64,000 nucleotides of DNA from Thysanoteuthis rhombus (GCA_963457665.1 OY735233.1:43986892-44050891); one strand, 5' to 3'; counted from the stretch's first letter, positions 1-9,822 are shown. Program-made: numbers and translations. The notes: a model not told the origin generated them from the letters alone.

Positions 1-100
1 GCGACATATTTGACCAGAATTTCTTTCGATTCATTTCTGTCGAAAAAAAGAAAGAAAAAAAAACAGGATGACAAATAGAAAAGAAACAGTCGGAATGTGT

Positions 101-101
<1 letters not shown>

Positions 102-171
<70 letters not shown>
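102..171. repeat. (AAT)n microsatellite
   Basis: About 23 uninterrupted AAT units directly abut the 5' end of the first family A repeat at 172. The 100 bases to the left are A-rich and show nothing else. Confidence 0.95.
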
Positions 172-172
<1 letters not shown>

Positions 173-600
173 GGTCTGGTTAGTCACTCAATAGAAACAT
201 GACCAACGTATCATCACCAATCTCATAACCAACGTATCATGGCAGCATGTCATGTTGGGGTGATCAATTAAAAAAAGAAGTGATCATTAAAAAACTACTT
301 CTGTCGCCTCTTGTTGGATCACTATAAAGTCGGATTTTTCAAAATACAAGCATGAACGACAGGCATAAACTTAGATTGTAAATTTAACCCCCGCGCAAAT
401 AATCAATTAAGAAAAAAAAACAAAAAAACTAAGCTTCTTTTCTTCTGGACATAATGAGTAAATGTTGGAGCTTTCAGCCTTCTAGCTCTATTGGTGCAGC
501 CTGTATGAGTGATACATACATAGCCAGCCAGCCAGCCAGATTGACTTGAACACTGGAAAAAAAACAAACTTTGATGACAGTTTTGATTGACTGTTTCTAA
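172..600 (+). mobile_element. Family A non-autonomous element, copy 1, near full length
   Basis: Family A is the commonest dispersed repeat here (18 copies or fragments). Full copies run about 430-470 bp, begin CAGGTCTGGTTAGTCACTCA and end near GACGGTTTCTAA. The 12-mer TAGAAACCGTCA lies about 20 bp inside the left end and reappears inverted at the right end, so a short inverted terminal repeat is likely. Internal blocks are TGATCAATTAAAAAA, TTTAGCATAAACTTACATTG, a GCCAGCCAGCCAG run and GAAGAAACCTATGTTGACAG. There is no coding capacity. This copy starts inside the AAT array and ends at 600. I infer a MITE-like DNA element; a SINE is less likely because no A and B boxes or A tail were found. 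Target duplications are not resolved. Confidence 0.8.
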
Positions 601-639
601 TGAATAACGGTGTTGGTATGAGGTTGTTACATATGAAGT

Positions 640-1130
640 CAGACTAATGTCCAAGGACGTCAATGTCGACAAAGCATTTAGAGTGAACATTACCCGCAGC
701 GTTGGTTTTATAGGTTTAGGTCTGGAAATAAGGATACCAATTAAAAGACTCAAGGGGAGCTCAAATGAGGAAGAATTATCGACAACGGTGGCCAACGACC
801 AACGAACAACATTTCAAGGACTTTCCGGACACTCTAACTCTTTAACAACGACGATATCACGTCATTGCAAAGTAATGGGAATTGTTAAAAAGTTAAGAAA
901 ACGGTCACACATGAATTGAATGAAATGGTTCGAGACAGCTCCCGACCCCAGTATGTCTCGACTGACTATGTCAGAGCTTTGAGAATCAGGATACGAAGTC
1001 TTGCAGCATCTTTCATATCCCCTGGCCTTTCTCCAACAGATTATAATCTCTTCAAGCATTTTAAACTTCATATCTGTAATAAAAGGTTTAATGAGAGAGA
1101 AGCTATGATCCGTGGTTTTTACTGAAATTG
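640..1130 (+). pseudogene. Decayed mariner-type transposase, internally deleted
   Basis: Three frames pieced by eye resemble a Tc1/mariner transposase. Near 690-735 one frame reads RWFYRFRSGNKDTN and then meets a stop, matching the N-terminal WF.RFRSGN block. Near 785-905 another frame reads QRTTFQGLSG and TTTISRHCKVMGIVKKL, the second helix-turn-helix region. From about 1010 a third frame reads SPTDYNLFKHFKLH and NKRFNEREAM, the block around the last catalytic residue. The central catalytic region is absent, and stops and frameshifts separate the rest. It is a dead relic. The same N-terminal block recurs at 52520-52660, so both probably derive from one subfamily. Confidence 0.75.
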
Positions 1131-1540
1131 TGACCACTAAACCCAAAGAATTTTATACAGGTGGCGTATAATCATTAGAAGATTGTTGGGGAAAAAAGTT
1201 ATCTTCATCTTTCATTAAAAAAAACTAACAGACGATATCATGCCAGCCAGTCAAGGATCAAGATATTTCTCGCGAGATATCCCGCCAGCGACTCAAATGT
1301 GTTTAGAATTTGACTTTTTTTTTTTATAAAAGAAATTGTATTTGAATGAAGGCGAAAGGAGTAAAGGTTGACCCTGAGTAACCTACTTGAAGGGTATTTG
1401 AGCATGGGGATGACAGAATGAGAAGAGAGAGTTTTTTGCTGAGAGTGACAAGGGAAAGGAGGCTGTGGAGAGCCATGGTCGCCCATGTCCTGAAGAGACT
1501 TGGTACAATAGAGAATAGAATAAAATAGAACTCGCCATCG

Positions 1541-1860
1541 CTGTCAATAATCGAACAACTGTAGCATCAAAATTTGTAGACATTAAAAGAAAAACCCTAA
1601 TGGATATATAAATACGGTCAGAATAAATTCTATTTATGACATCACTGACGTCTACCACAGGGAAACATCCAGAGTAGGTAAAAAAAAAACATCTAGAAAT
1701 ATCTAGACTCTGAAGAATCTACACATGGTTAATAAATCATACCCGTCCAAATAAGACCTCAAAAATCAAAAAAAATATTTTTCAAAGGGGTTTAATGGAG
1801 TTCTGATGTCAGTTTTCAAGTCTGTTGGCTAAATGGTATGGCCTAAGTCGTAGAGACATA
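1541..1860 (+). repeat. Family C dispersed repeat, copy 1
   Basis: This is a non-coding repeat of about 320 bp found four times. Shared blocks are CAACTGTAGCATCAAAA, GGTCAGAATAAATT, TTATGACATCA, a TCTAGA-rich segment, CCCGTCCAAATA and, at the end, CAATTTTCAA-like sequence followed by GGTATGRCC. Other copies are at 18110-18425 (minus), 18794-19150 (plus) and 25130-25360 (minus). No terminal structure was fixed, so the element class is unknown. The region 1131-1540 to its left shows nothing I recognise. Confidence 0.65.
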
Positions 1861-2260
1861 CAAGCAAATGAACATATAAAAAAAGCTTTTGTGGTTAAGC
1901 TTTTTCAATTTAATAAGATATATTTCATTTCACCAAACGAACGATAACAAATTAATTATGAAACTCTTTGATCGATGAAACAATTGGTGAGGAGAGTACA
2001 ATTCAGCCTTTACGCTTCACAAGCAGTACCAACCTTTATATTTTCATATACAGCATGATTTTATCATTATTCAATTGAAACACATTTTGACAATAAGAAA
2101 GATAAATGAGTAAATGAAAATAGAAAAAAATACGAAATACTAATAATCCACCATTTTTAAAACTTTTTTCGTATAACAATTGAATAAAACCATTGTTTTA
2201 GAACATACTTTAACACATGTGTTCGTTTTTTTACAATTTGATACTTTACTTATTGCAGTA

Positions 2261-2514
2261 TAATTAGGAATGCATTATATTATTTGAAACTTTTTTTGAC
2301 AGAACCCCTGGTTATCACACGGAGAATGTGTTCATTGGCTGAGACAGCCGCTGCGGGAATCGAACCAAATCGGTCGCGAGTTCAATTCCTGCAGCAGACC
2401 CATTTTCTTTAATTTTTAATTCTATTCTGTCTAAACCGAACGACACATTCTCCGTGTAATAACGAGATGCCATTTCAAGTAAATTTTGAAATAATACGAT
2501 GCGTTCCTAATTAT
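2261..2514. mobile_element. Family B element with ~85-bp terminal inverted repeats and tRNA-like core
   Basis: The left arm starts AATTAGGAATGCATTATATT and the right arm, reverse-complemented, starts AATTAGGAACGCATCGTATT. The match continues inward through a TTAT.ACACGGAGAATGTGT block into GACAG. The loop of about 85 bp holds box-B-like motifs on both strands: GGTTCGATTCC on the minus strand and GTTCAATTCC on the plus strand. A second member lies at 49333-49728. The class is inferred: a MITE or foldback element that carries tRNA-derived sequence. Confidence 0.65.
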
Positions 2515-2955
2515 TCTGTCGAATCACGTATCCATTTCTTGATGATATAATTTTTACAATATATTTTTATGAAGAAGAATTTGAATAAAACTGGTTTTTT
2601 TACCTGATATCAAGATCTTGTGTAAGCATAATTATTTCCAGTAAACATTTATCTGGTGGAAAAATACTCCCGATTGTGTTGAATAATAAATAAGCAGTGA
2701 ATAGATTTTCATCTTTGATATTAAGTTCAATGGTAAACATATTCAAATCTGAAAATAGATCACAAATGTACAGCAATAAAATTAAAAAAAACTTGAGAGA
2801 AACAGCAACATAGAAATGAATAAAAGTAATATTATAAAAACTTGATCGAACAGCAGTTACTTAGGAGAAGTGATCGATAACGCCTTGCTTATTAATGCTA
2901 ATATTCTAAAAGAAAAAGAAAAACAATAATGTTCTAAATTTTTAAGAATATGATA
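2515..2955. other. AT-rich stretch without recognisable genes
   Basis: I see no splice-flanked open frame, RNA gene or repeat family match. The bases between 1860 and 2260 are similar. Confidence 0.5.
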
Positions 2956-3300
2956 TGGTAAATTCAATGAAACAAAACTGAAAACTTTTGATATATTGTA
3001 TATCTTCTTCGGTTAACATTCAAATGTAAAACGAATTTGAAAACATTTGCGTTTTGCAGAGAAAAGCGAAATAAAATTCCTAACATTAATGTGTGACTTT
3101 CTAGTTATATTTCGTTTTCCTTGACAGAACACACATTTCTCCTTTTCACTTGTTTTCAATGTTACGAACGAATTTTATTTCGTTTTCCTTTGCAGAACGC
3201 ACCATTAGCGTTTTCAAACTCATTTTACACTCGAATTTTGAATGGAGAAGGTGTACAATACATCGAAAATTTTCAGTTTCGTTTCATCATATTTATTATA
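2956..3300. mobile_element. Foldback element with ~130-bp imperfect inverted arms
   Basis: The left arm (about 2960-3095) contains AAACTGAAAACTTTTGATAT, ATTCAAATGTAAAACGAATT and GAAATAAAATTC. Their reverse complements, with scattered mismatches, lie in the right arm (about 3165-3300). The spacer is only about 65 bp. It has no coding capacity. The long arms and short loop suggest a MITE or foldback element. Confidence 0.65.
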
Positions 3301-3345
3301 TCATTGAATAGTAATATGATTCAATTTATAACAGCAATATAATTC

Positions 3346-4095
3346 ATAAGCATATAAATAAAGATATCTGTACCTTGCATAAATGAATCACCGTGACCCA
3401 CACGTCCACTACAACTAATTATCTAAAATTATCTTAAAAGTAGACATTTTATCTCTGAAGTTATCTAAAAAACAAAAAAACAAAACACCAACACAAGATT
3501 TGGCCATAGTCGGTTCAAAATGACTAAAAGATAAAACGTTACGTCTCTCAAGAGACGACCCCCATCGAAGTCCCAGTTTCTGTTACCTGCGTCTACTTAG
3601 TGATCCTTGCGAGTCTCAAGTCCGGTCGAGACCAGGACTTTTTACCTACAACTTTTTATTATCATCACCTTGGCAAGATGCAGGTCTACGAAAAGGATAC
3701 CTCCACCCTAATCACACAGCTTAGAGCGCACTCAATTAGCTGCTGAGTGCACAGAGAAATTTGTCCTAAAGAAGAGTTTTCAACACTCTTCGCTCATATC
3801 GGGGATCGAACCTGGAACCTTCCGCACGTGAAGCCGACGTGCTATCCTTTATACTATCCAAGTGGACAAAAAGACCATAGAGACTCCTTGCACTTTTTTT
3901 TTTTGAAAAAAAATCTGTCTCTAGATGGTGCCTAGTGGTGTAGTCATGCACATTCCCAAGGTTGTAGCCTCAAAAATGTAACCATGAGCATTCGGACTCA
4001 CACGCACAAGTAAAAGAGAGAAGAATCTGTAGCCCATTTGCCTGGTTAGTCGGTCGAGCAATTCGTGGGGCAACGGTGATTCGATGATAAAAAAA
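3346..4095 (+). repeat. Family D repeat, copy 1, split by a SINE
   Basis: Family D runs about 430 bp. Its left part has ATAAATAAARATATCTGT and TTATCTAAAATTATCT; its middle has ACCATAGARAC and TTTTTAGATGGTGCTTAG; its end has GGGGCCGTGGTGATTCGAT. Copies are here, at 7655-8075 and at 19275-19712. In this copy the left part stops near 3530 and resumes at about 3868, and the intervening bases are a tRNA-like SINE. Confidence 0.7.
3532..3867 (-). mobile_element. tRNA-Val(CAC)-like SINE, copy 1
   Basis: Read on the minus strand from 3867, the head resembles a tRNA. It has an A-box-like AGTATAAAGGATAGCACG region, an anticodon arm with loop TTCACGT (anticodon CAC, valine) and a T arm with a perfect box B, GGTTCGATCCC. 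About 260 bp of tRNA-unrelated body follow, including TAATTGAGTGCGCTCT, GGTGGAGGTATCC and a tail reaching 3532. GACTAAAAGA on the left and GACAAAAAGA on the right may be a one-mismatch target duplication. It sits inside family D. A relative lies at 30480-30760. Confidence 0.75.
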
Positions 4096-4354
4096 AAACA
4101 TCATTGAATGTAAGTGAAATAATTTATAGACATATAAATAAAGATATATATTAATGTAAGTTGTATTAATTCGATATAATATATAAGCGAATCTAGGTAA
4201 TATAAATTTGAAATAAGCAACGCAATATTGGTAAACATAAGTGATACAAATGAGAGTAACGTAATATATATACAAGTAATATAAATGTAAAATAGTATTA
4301 TAACTTCAGATAATATTATAACCAACACTCAATTTAAAGAGCGAAGAATCACCC

Positions 4355-4561
4355 CAGGTTAGCATCATCATCATCATCAGTCTTTCAGCGTCCGTCGTTG
4401 GACATAGACCTTCCCCAGGATTTGCCACACTTCTCTATCATGGGTGTCACGGAGCCAGTACTTCCTGAACTTGTCTAGCTCGTCTCTCCATCTAACATTT
4501 TGCCGGCCTCGGTTGCGCATGTGGTCTCGGGGAATCCATGTTGTGAGTCGCGATGTCCAAA
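4355..4561 (-). mobile_element. RTE-type LINE 3' end (fragment a)
   Basis: The minus strand encodes pieces of the conserved RTE C-terminal tail: DELDKFRKYW, DTHDREVW-like and VQRRTLKD. The element ends in a short (GAT)n-type tail at the left edge. It is severely 5'-truncated. It lies head to head with the next fragment. Confidence 0.8.
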
Positions 4562-4577
4562 CATTCAGTAAAATAAG

Positions 4578-5085
4578 ATCAACTTTCTAGGACTAGGAAA
4601 TCCCATTAAACCTAAAAAGAAGGGTATATTACCAATACATCTTTCCGATAGTCACCTATGGAGCTGGAACATGGAACCCAATCAAAAGATTGACCCTCAA
4701 ACTGAGAACTAAGCAACGTGCACTTGAGAGAATCATCCTCAACATCACATGGAGAAATCACAAGACAGCACAGTATATTAGGGGAAAAATAGGAATCAGA
4801 GACATCATAGAATCCTTTTAGGAACACAAATGGCAGTAGGCTGGTCATGTTGCAATAATGTCAGACAACCGATGGACAGTACGACTCACGATTCGGATCC
4901 CCATAAATCATATGCGAAACCGTAGTCAACAGATTGTAAGATGCTATGACGAACTAGACAAATTCAGAAAGTATTGACTCGGTGACGCCCATGATAGAGA
5001 GATCAGACGAATCTAGGGGAGTGTCTATGTCCAACGACGGACGCTAAAACGCTACTGCTGCTGCTGCTGATGATGATGATGAAAC
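4578..5085 (+). mobile_element. RTE-type LINE 3' end (fragment b)
   Basis: One plus-strand frame reads LKRRVYYQYIFPIVTYGA, RLTLKLRTKQRALERI, ITWRNHKTAQYI, GHVAIMSDNRWT and YDELDKFRKY, with three in-frame stops. That is the region after the reverse transcriptase domain plus the C-terminal tail of an RTE LINE. It ends in CTGCTGCTGCTGATGATGATG. It is 5'-truncated and dead. Another scrap of the same 3' end (GTCGGACGCTAAAAG) follows near 5117-5145. Confidence 0.85.
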
Positions 5086-5145
5086 AGATCTTTTAATAAA
5101 AGCTGCCGGTGCCTGTCGGACGCTAAAAGAATTATGATGATAATG

Positions 5146-5577
5146 AGTATAACTGATATAATATTCAACAGAACTGTTTTATGAATATTCTTGTTATATT
5201 TCTGTGTATAAATCATTAATATGATATTGTGAATTTCCTATCATTTTTCCTTGATGATAACCAATATTTTCCAATCATTCCCAAAATAAATCTTATATAT
5301 GTAAATGTACTTTAATAACAAGCACAAATTAGTGACAAAAGAATAGAATCAAAAGTGTTTGTCAGACGATTGAACGCTTTCTTGTTGCTTGTGTGATTAA
5401 CACGACGATTCGGCTGATCCATTCTACGGCCTTTTTCAGGTGTACTACCCCCAAATAGTAATGATGAAAAGCGCTTTGTCTAAAAAGAATTTCAGTGTGA
5501 TTGAAGTTTGATAAGAGAGTCAAAAAAGTAGATTCACAGGAACAACCATATTTTCCGTCACATATTTTTTCTTAACC
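5146..5577. other. Unassigned, with one short repeat scrap
   Basis: Mostly AT-rich with no gene signal. The block ACGATTCGGCTGATCC at about 5403 recurs, diverged, near 18520 (ACGATTCAGCCGATCC), so it is a dispersed repeat fragment of unknown class. Confidence 0.45.
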
Positions 5578-6160
5578 TTTGAGGTGTTTATTCTATGATT
5601 CTGTCCGTTCCCAATTTGAAATAATGTCCTATAAGGTTCGTTTTTTTATCATGTAAGACATCTAGTGTGGTTCTGAACCTGGGCAGCAGAAAGATAGAAA
5701 ATTACATAACTTGTGAAGTAAACAACATACAGAAACAAATGAAGTCATTTTTCATATAATTCTTATCAAAGGAATTCAGAAAAAATCGTTATTATTAAGT
5801 TTCAAATACATCTTGTCTCTTGGTCAAAAAGCAAAAGAATGTTGAGAAATCCGTTTAAAAGTTCTCATATATTAACTAGATATCAACTGTTTGTCCAATA
5901 ATCTTACTCTTTGAAGCGTGTATTCTATGATTCTGCCTGTTCATAGATTCTAATAATGTCTATCGGGGTTCAGTTTAACCCTATGTTACACCTAGTGTGA
6001 GCTCGAACACGGACACAAGAAAATAGAAATCACATAACTTTTGAAGTAAACAATGTACAGAGACAAATGAACACATTCTTCCACACGGTTCCAACCCGAA
6101 TGATTCAGTAAAAATAAGTTCTATTGAGATACAAACATATTTTGACTCTATTTCAGGACA
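5578..6160 (+). repeat. Family E local duplication, copies 1 and 2
   Basis: Two adjacent copies of about 330 bp start at about 5578 and 5911. Shared blocks are TATTCTATGATTCTG, ACACCTAGTGTG-like, AGATAGAAAATTACATAACT and GTGAAGTAAACAA. A third, shorter copy at 7022-7145 abuts the donor side of the candidate exon. Frames are not conserved between copies, so this is non-coding duplication. Confidence 0.65.
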
Positions 6161-6243
6161 ATGGCAGCAGAAAATGTTGAAAATGTGATAGTGGGTTCCG
6201 ATTTCGGGAATAAGCTGAGCAGATCAAGGGATTTTAGAGTAGA

Positions 6244-6251
6244 ACACACAC

Positions 6252-6339
<88 letters not shown>
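6244..6339. repeat. Compound (CA)n(TA)n microsatellite
   Basis: (CA)n runs from 6244 and passes directly into (TA)n ending at 6339. It heads a three-copy local tandem repeat. Confidence 0.97.
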
Positions 6340-6341
<2 letters not shown>

Positions 6342-6696
6342 TTGGGAAGGAGAATTCTATCAACCTTCTAACAATGTATCTTGTCAATTTGCATCTGCAT
6401 GAGAAGCTACAGCTAAAAACATGACGCTAGGTTTTTATCATTTTACACGGGAATTCCATGCATACTTATAGTTCATAGTCCACAGTCTATAGATTGTAGA
6501 TTTATTCATTGGTGGAGATATATGCATAGGTCCCTGGGACGATTTTATTCGCTTTTTAACGAAGTATCTTGGTAATTTGCATCTGTTGATAATGAAAAGT
6601 TGCAGCCAAAAACGTGAAGCTAAGTATTACAAGGAAATTCTATATGCATGTACACTTCAAGGTCTGCCATCTATAGATTCTGGATTTCTTTTTGGA

Positions 6697-6758
<62 letters not shown>

Positions 6759-6960
6759 TTGTGAAGAAGATTTTATCAGCTTTATAACAATGTATTTAGT
6801 CAATTTGTATCTGTTGAGCATGAGATGTTATGGCCGAAATATGAAGCTAGCTATTCCCCATCTTACATGTAAATTCTGTGCATGTATACTTCAAGGTCAA
6901 CAATTTCTAGATTCTGGATCAATTTCTGGATTTAATCCTTGATGGTGAGAGATTCATATT
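6340..6960 (+). repeat. Three-copy tandem repeat, ~200-bp units
   Basis: Units begin at about 6340, 6521 and 6757. Each contains AACAATGTATCTTGTCAATT-like, TTTGCATCTG, a variant of GCTACAGCTAAAAACATGA, ATTCTRTGCATG and TCTATAGATTCTGGATTT. Units one and three are each preceded by a long TA array. There is no conserved open frame. Confidence 0.7.
6699..6756. repeat. (TA)n microsatellite
   Basis: A pure TA tract inside the three-copy tandem repeat, at the junction of units two and three. It mirrors the TA tract at 6290-6339. Confidence 0.97.
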
Positions 6961-7158
6961 GATACGTTTATTCCAAAAGCAGGTCCACGGAAATCTACAG
7001 ATTTTTTTCGCAACCTGTTTTTTTCTTAACCAATGAATTGTCTTTTTAATGATTCCATGAGGTTCATTTTTACCCATATTTGACACCTAGTGCAGTTCTG
7101 AAACTGGACAATGAAAAGATAGAAATTTGAATAATTTTTGAAAAAAAAAAATGATTAC

Positions 7159-7501
7159 CTTCAAAAGGTTTGATTTTGTATTGAAACTCTTTGTAGCTGA
7201 ACTGGATGAGATGAGTGCAATTCAAAATGACAGTGGAACCATCCTTGGATGCAGAAGGGATTCTGGTCTGTAAAGGGCGTTGTGTCTTTACCGTTGTTTT
7301 CTCTCGTTCCACATTCTTTGGTGATGTGGAGAGAACAATGGATTTCGTGGAGACGTCATCAAATTCCATAGGTGCCTCCATGCCCGAGTTCCCTGTTTCT
7401 TGGAGCCGTTCGGAATTGATATCGAACTCTGTTAGCGATTCCGGATTGGGTCTTGTGCTCGAGTCGGAATTGGCTGATCGAAACGGATTGGCGTCATCAA
7501 G
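7159..7501 (-). CDS. Candidate internal coding exon of an unrecognised host gene
   Basis: The product is not recognised. On the minus strand the 343-nt segment has no stop in one frame (114 codons plus one base). It is preceded by a strong acceptor tract, CTTTCTTTTGTTCTTGTAG, and followed by an AAG|GTAATC donor. It is richer in G and C than its AT-rich flanks and, outside a repeat match, appears single-copy here. Translation begins LDDANPFRSANSDSSTR, has an NPF tripeptide at residues 5-7 and is rich in Ser, Thr, Pro and acidic residues over the first 85 or so, as in disordered regions. It ends in a more ordered aromatic stretch, ILNCTHLIQFSYKEF. Entry is in phase 0 and exit after the first base of a codon. 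The antisense strand is also open for 120 codons but lacks comparable splice sites. Partner exons were not found. It could still be an old retrogene or chance open frame. Confidence 0.45.
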
Positions 7502-7654
7502 CTACAAGAACAAAAGAAAGATCCATACAATGTTCGTTGACTATTCATGTGGTCCCCTTGTGAGGCACCAAAGTTAATTATGTAACAGTTGAAAATCCAT
7601 GTAAAGATTTAACAAAATGGCCCCAATCGGGTAGATTAGTTGTAGTAGTATAAA

Positions 7655-8075
7655 TGAATATAAATAAAATATCTGTGTCCCAAATAAATGAATAAAAATA
7701 GTCCGTGTGCGTACTACGTTTGATTATTTGAAAAAAAAATGTCTAAAATTATCGGGGAGAATAGATCTTTTTATCTAAAATTATCTAAAAGATATTAGTA
7801 CAAGATTTGGGCATTGTTGGTCCCCAAATAACCATAGAAACCCAAAAATGTACTTTCTGGTAAAAAAAAACCGTTTTAGATCGTGCTTAGTGGAGAGCTC
7901 ATACAAATTTCGAAGGTGTAGCCCTGAAAATTTGACCAGAAGCACCTGGCCACACACACACACACGGACGATCAAAGGCAGATGAATCTATAGCCTCCTT
8001 AGCTGGTTGATCGAGTGGGCCATCTGTGGGGCCGTGGTGATTCGATAAATATTTCTGCCATCCGTGGGGCCGTGA
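7655..8075 (+). repeat. Family D repeat, copy 2
   Basis: Uninterrupted copy showing the sequence into which the SINE inserted in copy 1. The last 40 bp (GCCATCTGTGGGGCCGTGGT followed by GATTCGATAAATATTTCT) occur twice in tandem at about 8020-8090. A short (AC)n lies inside. Confidence 0.7.
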
Positions 8076-8117
8076 TGATTCGATAAATATTTCTACACTA
8101 GAATATACCTGTCCAAA

Positions 8118-8350
8118 ATGACAGGGTTATTTATGTATGGATAGGCTTTAAGGAGCCCTAAACTATTTCATCAGGTAATTTGTTTTTAATAATTAAAGTA
8201 ATTTCAAGTTTTTTTTTAAAGACTCAACACACCTCAAACTGTTTTAATGTGTGATCAGACATGAAGTCTTGAGAATTTCTATGACGTAATTTCTATCGTT
8301 ACGTCATAATAGGAAGATAAATCAACCAATGAGATCACCTCGTTTGAGCG
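8118..8350 (+). repeat. Family G repeat, copy 1
   Basis: Matches 57085-57335 over about 230 bp: GGTTATTTATGTATGGAT-like, AATTTGTTTTTAATAATTAA, GTGATCAGACATGAAGTCTT and ATAGGAAGAT.AA..AACCAA. Non-coding, class unknown. Confidence 0.65.
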
Positions 8351-8940
8351 GAAACAAATAAAACAGAAAAATAAACAAAGAAATTCATTGAAAGATTTCA
8401 CATATAAGCTTATTATATGGCTAGATAAAACATATATAAAAAACAGCGCCTTTAGATAGAGAATAACGTCATTTAAAAGCTTCGATTTTTTGATCGAGGA
8501 TAATGTCATTTCAATGTTGATATCTGTTCAATACGTTGTATATTTATCGTTTTGGAACATTTAAGTTATTTTTTTTTATAGAATATACACTTATCTAAAA
8601 ATTATATATACCCGAATTTAGTCACTTGTTGAAAAATCTAGCCACTCATAGCCATTCAAAATGGCCGATTCAAAATAGTCGTCCTTGCATTGTATTACTG
8701 CAAAGATTTCCGATCAATTGTTACTGATATCTGTCCACAACATAGAGATAGGGTTATTCATGGCAAGCGAATTGAAATTCGATAAGTTTAGCCTATTAAA
8801 TCTACTAAATAATGAAGATCTGTCTGCCTTGAGAATCTTCATTTGGAATCACGAATTTCACCTACAGTCTCAATGACTTCTAGCACCAGTGAGGAAAATT
8901 CAATTATCCGTGCTACGAAGCAAGCCTAATAAAGTGTATG
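8351..8940. other. Unassigned AT-rich stretch
   Basis: A 63-codon plus-strand open frame at 8685-8876 has no recognisable domain, splice context or codon signature. Nothing else is seen. Confidence 0.4.
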
Positions 8941-8976
8941 AGGTGTGTTTCGAAAGTATCAATCTATTCAATATTT

Positions 8977-9374
8977 AGGTGTTCGGAAAGTAATTACGTA
9001 TTCTCGTGTACGGAAAGTAATAGCGTATTTTCGTCTTACGTATTCTCAAAAAGAAGATAAAAACAACCTCGAGTGAAGTTTTATTTAATGATATTTATCA
9101 ATGATAAAATCACCATTTCCATCAATGACTACTGTCCAACGGCAAGGCAGATTTTCGATTCCTCGTCTAAATATTCTGTTGTTTTTTCTCTCTTTAAAGT
9201 CTCTATCCTCCAAGAGGTTGAACTTAACTAACACTATAAACGACACAGTGTCGGATAGAAGAGACCATGAACTAAATCCAGACGTAATTCCGTACCATTT
9301 AACCCTGGTCTTGTCTTAGTTGGTTTGCTTATAATTCATTGCAGTAAAATACGTAATTACTTTCCGGACGCTTT
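8977..9374 (-). mobile_element. Internally deleted mariner element with terminal inverted repeats
   Basis: The termini match: GTTCGGAAAGTAATTACGTA on the left, and on the right TACGTAATTACTTTCCGGAC, which reads inward as GTCCGGAAAGTAATTACGTA. Between them the minus strand carries the C-terminal end of a mariner-type transposase: KFNLLEDRDF, FRRGIENLPCRWTVVIDGNG and DFIIDKYH before a stop. The element is only about 400 bp, so most of the transposase including the catalytic centre is missing. An extra imperfect repeat of the terminus (ACGGAAAGTAATAGCGTA) lies at about 9010. Confidence 0.8.
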
Positions 9375-9822
9375 AGTATCGACTAAGAAAGGCTACCTCG
9401 GACAATGGCAATATATGTCCCCTTCAAAGTACTCCCCCTGGTACCTCACACACTCATCCCAGTGTTCCTTCTACATTCAAAAACTGCAAAGTCCTCTTTT
9501 GAGATCGCCATCTGCTACCTCGTTGCGTTCTCCTTAATCTCATCGAAGGTCTGAAATCTCCTTCCGATCAAACCAGAAAATCCACAAGTCACTGAATTTC
9601 TAATCTGGATCGGGGATATCTCACAGACCTCGGTGATGTGAGACGAAAAGAACGGGCACTGTGAATGCGACGATCACACTACACAAATCTACTCAATAGG
9701 TTCTCGCTACCAACTGAGTAACCCCAGGGGAGAGTATCTGCTCATGCACGCACATTAAGGACCTCTCTGATTCTTTGCCAAGTTGAATCAAGGTTGTGCA
9801 ACCAGTTCTCGAGATATTCGAA
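9375..9822 (-). mobile_element. Second mariner relic (M2), internally deleted
   Basis: Minus-strand frames read FQTFDEIKENATR, ISKEDFAVFECRRN and, after a frameshift, WDECVRYQGEYFEGD, the C-terminal signature of mariner transposases. The right third is the untranslated end shared with 20155-20290 and 26150-26577 (AACCAGTTCTCGAGATAT). The catalytic centre is missing. It abuts the previous element, which points to insertion into or beside it. Confidence 0.75.

Noticed and set aside
6161..6424. Plus-strand frame starting MAAENVENVIVGSDFGNK after a TTTCAG acceptor-like site
   Set aside because: It runs into the CA/TA microsatellite within about 28 codons and has no donor before it. A short first exon is possible but unsupported.
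7215..7577. 120-codon plus-strand frame over the candidate exon
   Set aside because: It is antisense to the frame with strong splice signals and has no comparable acceptor or donor of its own.
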